38,458 nt of DNA from Magnetococcales bacterium (GTDB lineage: Bacteria; Pseudomonadota; Magnetococcia; Magnetococcales; UBA8363), in the NCBI GenBank assembly GCA_015228815.1, contig JADGCV010000003.1, forward strand, positions 116,644-155,101, in the 5' to 3' direction. Positions 34,639 to 38,458 of this stretch are shown piece after piece (position 1 is the stretch's first letter; every line of letters starts with the position of its first letter). The notes below the pieces were generated by a model. It made no database searches. It had not been told where the DNA came from and was given only the letters and a program-made list of their open reading frames with translations. Both the position numbers and the translations under genes were made by a program.

Positions 34639-35055
34639 TCATCGGACGCCCTTGGCGTTGAAGAACTCCTTGTATTGCATGTCGTGACGGTTGATGTGAC
34701 TGAAGAGCCAGTCGAGCAGGAAAAATTGCAGATCGACGGAGTAGGCGATTTCCTTGTGCGCTATTTTCTCGGCCAGGGTGTCGAGCGTTTCGATCAGCCG
34801 TCGATGTTCTTGCGCGTGTTCTTTCTTTTTTGGATAATCCATTTTGGCAAACAGGTCTTCTTCCGCCTGGAAATGGTATCTGGTATAACTTTTAAGTTCG
34901 TTGAACAGCTTTTCAAGCTGAATCCAGTCGGAAGGTTCTGGTTTCCTTTTTTTCAGTTGATCGACGATGGCGGTGATGGCGAGAATGAAGTCAACCAGTT
35001 TTTCATGGTCGGAATTGAACCGGGCGACCCCGACGTTGCGCAGTTTTTCTTTCAA
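34639..35055 (-). CDS. Bacteriohemerythrin
   Basis: 138 aa from a TTG at 35055, the only usual start codon in this stretch; no ribosome binding site is evident, so the N-terminus is uncertain. The iron ligands follow the order of single-domain bacteriohemerythrins: FNSDHEKL, YHFQAEEDLF, HAQEHRRL and, near the end, FSHINRHDMQYKEFF. The family reversibly binds O2 at a di-iron site in the cytosol and may deliver or buffer O2 in microaerophiles. It is divergent from mutL. Confidence 0.85.
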   Translation of the reverse strand: MKEKLRNVGVARFNSDHEKLVDFILAITAIVDQLKKRKPEPSDWIQLEKLFNELKSYTRYHFQAEEDLFAKMDYPKKKEHAQEHRRLIETLDTLAEKIAHKEIAYSVDLQFFLLDWLFSHINRHDMQYKEFFNAKGVR

Positions 35056-35197
35056 GTTTGGAAAACCATTGGCATGGAGTTGTTGTCTCGATCTTAATAC
35101 CAGGAAAATGCAGAATAAATGCTTGTGAATCGATGGTCAAGGTATTTCTGAACAAACAACGCATGGGACTTGTTCTTTGGAGGTGACGATACGGTCC

Positions 35198-37147
35198 ATG
35201 GATGTCCCGACAGGAATAAAACTTCTTCCCGAGACCCTTGCCAACCAGATTGCGGCGGGCGAGGTGGTGGAACGTCCGGCCTCGGTGGTAAAGGAGCTGG
35301 TTGAAAACAGTCTCGACGCGGGGGCGAATCGGATCGAGGTCGAAATCGACCAGGGGGGGAAACGGTTGATCCGGGTTGCCGACAATGGTCACGGGATTCC
35401 GGTCGCTGAGGTTCCCTTGGCGCTGTTGCGGCATGCGACCTCGAAAATTTCGCGGGTGGACGATCTTTTCAACATCCGTACCCTGGGTTTTCGGGGCGAG
35501 GCGCTCCCGTCGATCGCCTCCGTGTCGCAGATGGACATCGAGACGCGGACGGTGAATGCCCAGGAGGGGGTGCGCATTCGTACCCATGGAGGCCGGACGT
35601 TGGAAAGCGTCCCTCTGGTGATGGGCGTCGGGACGCGGATTCTGGTGCGCAATTTGTTTTTCAATACCCCGGCCCGTCTCAAGTTCATGAAAGCGGAGAA
35701 AACCGAGGCCGGGCATGTGTCGCATCTTGTGGAACGGTTTGCCTTGTCGCATCCCCATGTTTCCTTTCGTTTGTCGATCAATGGCCGGGAGGTATTTCAC
35801 CTGCGCGAAGGGGAGGACGAACGGGCGACACGAGAACGATTGAACCGTATTCTTGGGACCGACTTTGCCGATCATTGCATGCAATTCGAGGGGGACCAGG
35901 AAGGGATCCGGATTCTGGGATGGATGGGGCTTCCTTTATTGCATCGTGCCAATGCCCTGGCCATATATTTTTTCGTCAACGGTCGTCATGTTCGCGACAG
36001 GATCATGCAACATGCCGTGCGCGAGGCGTATCGGGATACCATTCCCCGGGACCGGTTTCCGACGTTGGCCCTGTTTCTGGAGATGGATCCCCGAGACGTG
36101 GATGTCAATGTCCATCCGGCCAAGCAGGAGGTTCGCTTCCATAATGGTGATCTGATCCATTCCATCATTCGTCGGACTCTGGGCAAGGTGCTTGAAGGGA
36201 GTGGCGTCCGGGCCAATACGATTCTGCCAGGGGCGACCATGGAACGATCGGGGATCGCTTCGCCGACATCGTCTTCCGGGGAAATCGATGCGACCCTCCC
36301 GGCGCATGTTTCCAGGCCCGTTCAATGGCCATCCGGGGAGGGGGGCGGTTCGAGGCCGGTCCAGGAAGAGACGACGGTTGGGGACAATCGTGGCGGCGGT
36401 TTTTCACCATGGAACGGTTTTTCCTCCAAGGGGGGGGTGGCTTCGGAGAACGTTTCCTCGTCGAGGGCGGCTGCGGGGGTTGCCGAGTCCTGCCATGGCG
36501 GCGCGGCGGCGGCGCGGTGCGACCCGGAAACCCGAACCGGGACGCTTCCTTCGCTGGAGCATGATTTTCCGCTGGGCGAGGCCCTGGGACAGATCCATGG
36601 AACCTATATTCTTGCCCGGAATCGGGAAGGATTGGTGTTGGTGGACCAGCATGCGGCGCATGAACGGATCGTCTACGAGCGATTGAAAGAGGCGATGGCC
36701 TCTGGAGCCAGGCTGCCGCGGCAAATGCTGTTGCTTCCCGAGGTTCTCAAGGTTTCCGCCGCCGAGGCCCGGTCGATTCGACGTCATGTCGTGGCCCTGG
36801 AGGAGGTGGGTTTGGTCCTGGAACCCTTTGGCGAAGATGCTTTTGCGGTTCGGGAACTGCCGGAGATCCTGGGCTGTTCGCATGTTCGCGCCCTGGTTCT
36901 CGATATTGTCGCCGATCTGGAACGGTTCGGAGCAAGCCAGGCCCTGGAGGATCGTCGGGACCGTATCCTGACGGCCATGGCGTGTCATGGTTCGGTCCGG
37001 GCCAATCGCAGGCTTCAGTTGGAGGAGATGAACACCCTTCTGCGTCAGATCGAGGTGAGTCGTCGATCGGGACAGTGTGGTCATGGCAGACCGACCCACA
37101 TACAACTGTCGCTGGCCGAAATTGAGAAGTTGTTCGGTCGGCGTTGA
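35198..37147 (+). CDS. mutL: DNA mismatch repair protein MutL (endonuclease-type)
   Basis: 649 aa. The ATG at 35198 is used; GGAGGTGA lies 11 bases upstream, and an in-frame TTG further up is unlikely. The GHKL ATPase domain has NQIAAGEVVERPASVV, DNGHGI and RGEALPSI. A disordered Gly/Ser-rich linker (about residues 335-460) follows. The C-terminal dimer domain has DQHAAHERIVYE at 483-494, which fits the metal-dependent nicking motif DQHA-x2-E-x4-E, plus ACHGSVR, CGHGRP and FGRR near the end. MutL of this type nicks DNA itself, unlike E. coli MutL, which relies on MutH. Confidence 0.95.
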   Translation: MDVPTGIKLLPETLANQIAAGEVVERPASVVKELVENSLDAGANRIEVEIDQGGKRLIRVADNGHGIPVAEVPLALLRHATSKISRVDDLFNIRTLGFRGEALPSIASVSQMDIETRTVNAQEGVRIRTHGGRTLESVPLVMGVGTRILVRNLFFNTPARLKFMKAEKTEAGHVSHLVERFALSHPHVSFRLSINGREVFHLREGEDERATRERLNRILGTDFADHCMQFEGDQEGIRILGWMGLPLLHRANALAIYFFVNGRHVRDRIMQHAVREAYRDTIPRDRFPTLALFLEMDPRDVDVNVHPAKQEVRFHNGDLIHSIIRRTLGKVLEGSGVRANTILPGATMERSGIASPTSSSGEIDATLPAHVSRPVQWPSGEGGGSRPVQEETTVGDNRGGGFSPWNGFSSKGGVASENVSSSRAAAGVAESCHGGAAAARCDPETRTGTLPSLEHDFPLGEALGQIHGTYILARNREGLVLVDQHAAHERIVYERLKEAMASGARLPRQMLLLPEVLKVSAAEARSIRRHVVALEEVGLVLEPFGEDAFAVRELPEILGCSHVRALVLDIVADLERFGASQALEDRRDRILTAMACHGSVRANRRLQLEEMNTLLRQIEVSRRSGQCGHGRPTHIQLSLAEIEKLFGRR

Positions 37148-37167
37148 TGGAAAAAAAGGAGTGCATG

Positions 37168-37596
37168 ATGCGTGAATTGATCCATGTCTCCACCCGTGAA
37201 CGCGAGGAGTTGGTGGACATTACCCCACGGGTTCAGGCGGTGGTGCAGCGCAGCGGCATTGCGAACGGACTGGTTTCGGTATATGCCCAGGGGGCGACGG
37301 CGGCGATCATGATCCAGGAAAATTGGGACGATTCGGTCCAACAGGATGTCATTCACTTGTTGCGCACGCTGATTCCCCGAGGGGTTTGGCGGCATGACCG
37401 CCAGGATGGCAACGGGGATGCCCATCTGAAGGCGGGATGGGTGGGGCCTTCCCAGACCATTCCCTTGATGGAGGGGCGCCTGGGTCTGTCGCAATGGCAA
37501 AACATTTTTCTGTGTGAATTCGACGGTCCCCGGAGCGAACGCACGGTTGTCTGTACCATCCTGGCGGACGAAGGAAAATCGGCAGCGATCGGTTGA
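37168..37596 (+). CDS. YjbQ/UPF0047-family protein
   Basis: 142 aa from the second of two adjacent ATGs (37168), which lies 6 bases after AAGGAG. It shows the UPF0047 pattern: VDITPRVQAVVQRSG, VYAQGATAAIMIQE, LLRTLIPRG, GNGDAHLKAGWVGPSQTIPLMEGRLGLSQWQNIFLCEFDGP. E. coli YjbQ has a weak thiamine-phosphate synthase activity and databases use that name, but the true role of the family is unclear. It starts 20 bases after mutL and may be co-transcribed. Confidence 0.9.
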   Translation: MRELIHVSTREREELVDITPRVQAVVQRSGIANGLVSVYAQGATAAIMIQENWDDSVQQDVIHLLRTLIPRGVWRHDRQDGNGDAHLKAGWVGPSQTIPLMEGRLGLSQWQNIFLCEFDGPRSERTVVCTILADEGKSAAIG

Positions 37597-37650
37597 GGAT
37601 CGGGCGGAAGTTTCCCCTTGATCCGGATGCGGTCAGGAAGCGGTTCGGCT

Positions 37651-37956
37651 TCAATCATAACGGGCGGCGATCTGGATGGCGGTCATGGCCATGGCTTCCA
37701 GGTCCAGGTCATGGACGTGGCAGTTTGGGGAACGGGTCCCTTTTTTCTTTTGTGTCTCGGTGCATTTGCACCATTTCAGGACATGGGGACGCATGGCATC
37801 GACCACCTGGGACACGATGTCTTCTTCCTCGATGGTCCCCCGGCCCATGCAACGATCACAGGGAAAAAACGAGGCCCGGGTCCCCTCGGGAGGGGAAATC
37901 AGTCCGGTGCCGTGGCAGGTCTTGCACAGATGAAGGTGCGAATAATTGATCTTCAT
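37651..37956 (-). CDS. Small cysteine-rich protein with paired CxxCxGxG motifs
   Basis: 101 aa from the ATG at 37956. CKTCHGTG and, 23 residues later, CDRCMGRG make a single zinc-ribbon-like site of the type repeated in the DnaJ central domain. A second group of cysteines (WCKC, PNCHVH) follows. The remainder is helical. No known family can be named. It is convergent with the YjbQ gene, with 54 bases between the stop codons. In-frame start codons further up (to 38004) lack support. Confidence 0.6.
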   Translation of the reverse strand: MKINYSHLHLCKTCHGTGLISPPEGTRASFFPCDRCMGRGTIEEEDIVSQVVDAMRPHVLKWCKCTETQKKKGTRSPNCHVHDLDLEAMAMTAIQIAARYD

Positions 37957-38297
37957 GACGACATGATCTTTCTTCAGGTTGAACGGCGGGCCATGCCCGT
38001 CCATTGCGGTAGGTCATTCAGGCGGTAACGAGTGTGAAAAAAGGGATTTGGCACGGGTTTCGTCAAGGAAGAAACGCAGGCCGGCAAGGTGCGATGGGAT
38101 GATTCCTGGAAGCCGATGGATCGATTCGCCCGGATAACCGATGGCTGGTAATTGGCAAAAGGTCGAGATGATGACGTTGACCTTAAGAGCCTCTCTAAAT
38201 CTAACCAAGTACCCTCCAACAATCGCCTCAGGATAGCGGTATTCCTGGTGCCTGGCAATGTTTTTTCCTTGGGTCGGGGGATTGTTGTCGATTGGTT

Positions 38298-38352
38298 GTA
38301 ACTGCCCAGGTACCCTTTGGGTTCAATTATTGAAAGAAAAAAGGGGTCTGGG
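38298..38352. repeat. Dispersed repeat, copy B (about 55 bp, inverted relative to copy A)
   Basis: The stretch runs from GTAACTGCCCA to AAAAAAGGGGTCTGGG and is the reverse complement of 22757-22811 with scattered substitutions in the centre. The right end merges with the hairpin CTGGGGG-ATTG-CCCCCAG (38348-38365), which copy A lacks. Confidence 0.8.
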
Positions 38353-38390
38353 GGATTGCCCCCAGGGTTTTGACTTTGTTTTTTTTCCAC
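38348..38390 (+). terminator. Terminator-like hairpin with T-rich tail
   Basis: CTGGGGG (38348-38354) pairs with CCCCCAG (38359-38365) across ATTG. Downstream on the plus strand the sequence is T-rich and ends in a run of eight T. The distance from stem to T-run is longer than in a classic intrinsic terminator. Confidence 0.4.
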
Positions 38391-38407
38391 GCGCCCTTTC
38401 ACCCGAA

Positions 38408-38442
38408 GCAAGATTCCCGCGTGGTTTTTGCGGGAATCTTGC
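38408..38442. repeat. Perfect 13-bp stem-loop near the window edge
   Basis: GCAAGATTCCCGC (38408-38420) is mirrored by GCGGGAATCTTGC (38430-38442) around a 9-base loop. No T-tract follows. It may be the end of a mobile or REP-like element that continues past the window. Confidence 0.6.
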
Positions 38443-38458
38443 GTAGGCGCGCGCCTTG

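Larger units (their letters stand above)
38005..38458. other. Non-coding end of the window: repeat and hairpins
   Basis: I see no gene that I can support in this 450-base stretch. It contains the dispersed repeat copy B, a 7-bp GC hairpin next to it followed by a T-rich run, and a 13-bp hairpin near the edge. The one long open frame here on the minus strand is composed of the repeat and has no family features. Confidence 0.6.

Noticed and set aside
37974-38411. 145-codon open frame on the minus strand at the right edge
   Set aside because: It is built from the dispersed repeat and surrounding non-coding sequence, has no family features, and its repeat-encoded part also appears in a shadow frame at the other copy.

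Overview
The window is high-GC bacterial chromosomal DNA, almost fully coding, from a member of the Pseudomonadota. The lptG-lptF / pepA-holC arrangement and the protein families fit that phylum. The Rpn-family genes with tandem four-residue repeats, two hemerythrin-domain genes and a cd1 nitrite reductase cluster would suit a Magnetococcales-type organism, but this placement is inference and no marker gene settles it. I see no rRNA, tRNA, CRISPR array or intact insertion sequence.

Layout. Positions 1-4100 are accessory: the tail of an Rpn-family protein, a degenerate RelA/SpoT-fold protein, an arsC-like gene, a J-domain/DUF1643 gene pair, and a MNT nucleotidyltransferase whose HEPN partner survives only as 17 codons. 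Positions 4094-11182 are housekeeping: lptG and lptF, divergent pepA-holC, and a Pat-type acyl-CoA synthetase/acetyltransferase. Positions 11290-12317 hold a DUF2249/hemerythrin gene and a small membrane protein gene.

Positions 12304-27268 form the centrepiece, a continuous denitrification island on the minus strand made of two operons. The upstream one is nirS-nirC-nirF-three siroheme-decarboxylase-type genes-nirJ-nirN: cd1 nitrite reductase plus most of the heme d1 pathway. The downstream one encodes a single-helix small subunit, a CuA subunit II, a B-family heme-copper subunit I, heme O synthase, SCO/SenC, a fused cytochrome b / 2x[4Fe-4S] / MvhD protein, and an unknown anchored protein. 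Subunit I lacks the active-site tyrosine of oxygen reductases (Gln234 instead). Both operons have an FNR/Dnr-type box upstream (27255-27268 and 18856-18869). My reading is that the 'oxidase' is an sNOR-like nitric oxide reductase that removes the NO made by NirS. The cytochrome b/Fe-S fusion would be a new or poorly described electron-supply module for it.

Positions 27345-29849 encode a CHASE2-domain protein kinase homologue that has lost the HRD and DFG residues (pseudokinase). Positions 30131-32908 are a molybdenum cofactor operon (moaE-moaB fusion, moeA, moaC), followed by a DnaQ-like exonuclease. The rest holds a complete Rpn-family gene, a bacteriohemerythrin, an endonuclease-type mutL, a YjbQ-family gene and a small cysteine-rich protein. 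The last 450 bases hold repeats and hairpins only, including a copy of a 55-bp dispersed element whose other copy supplies the C-terminus of a nir gene.
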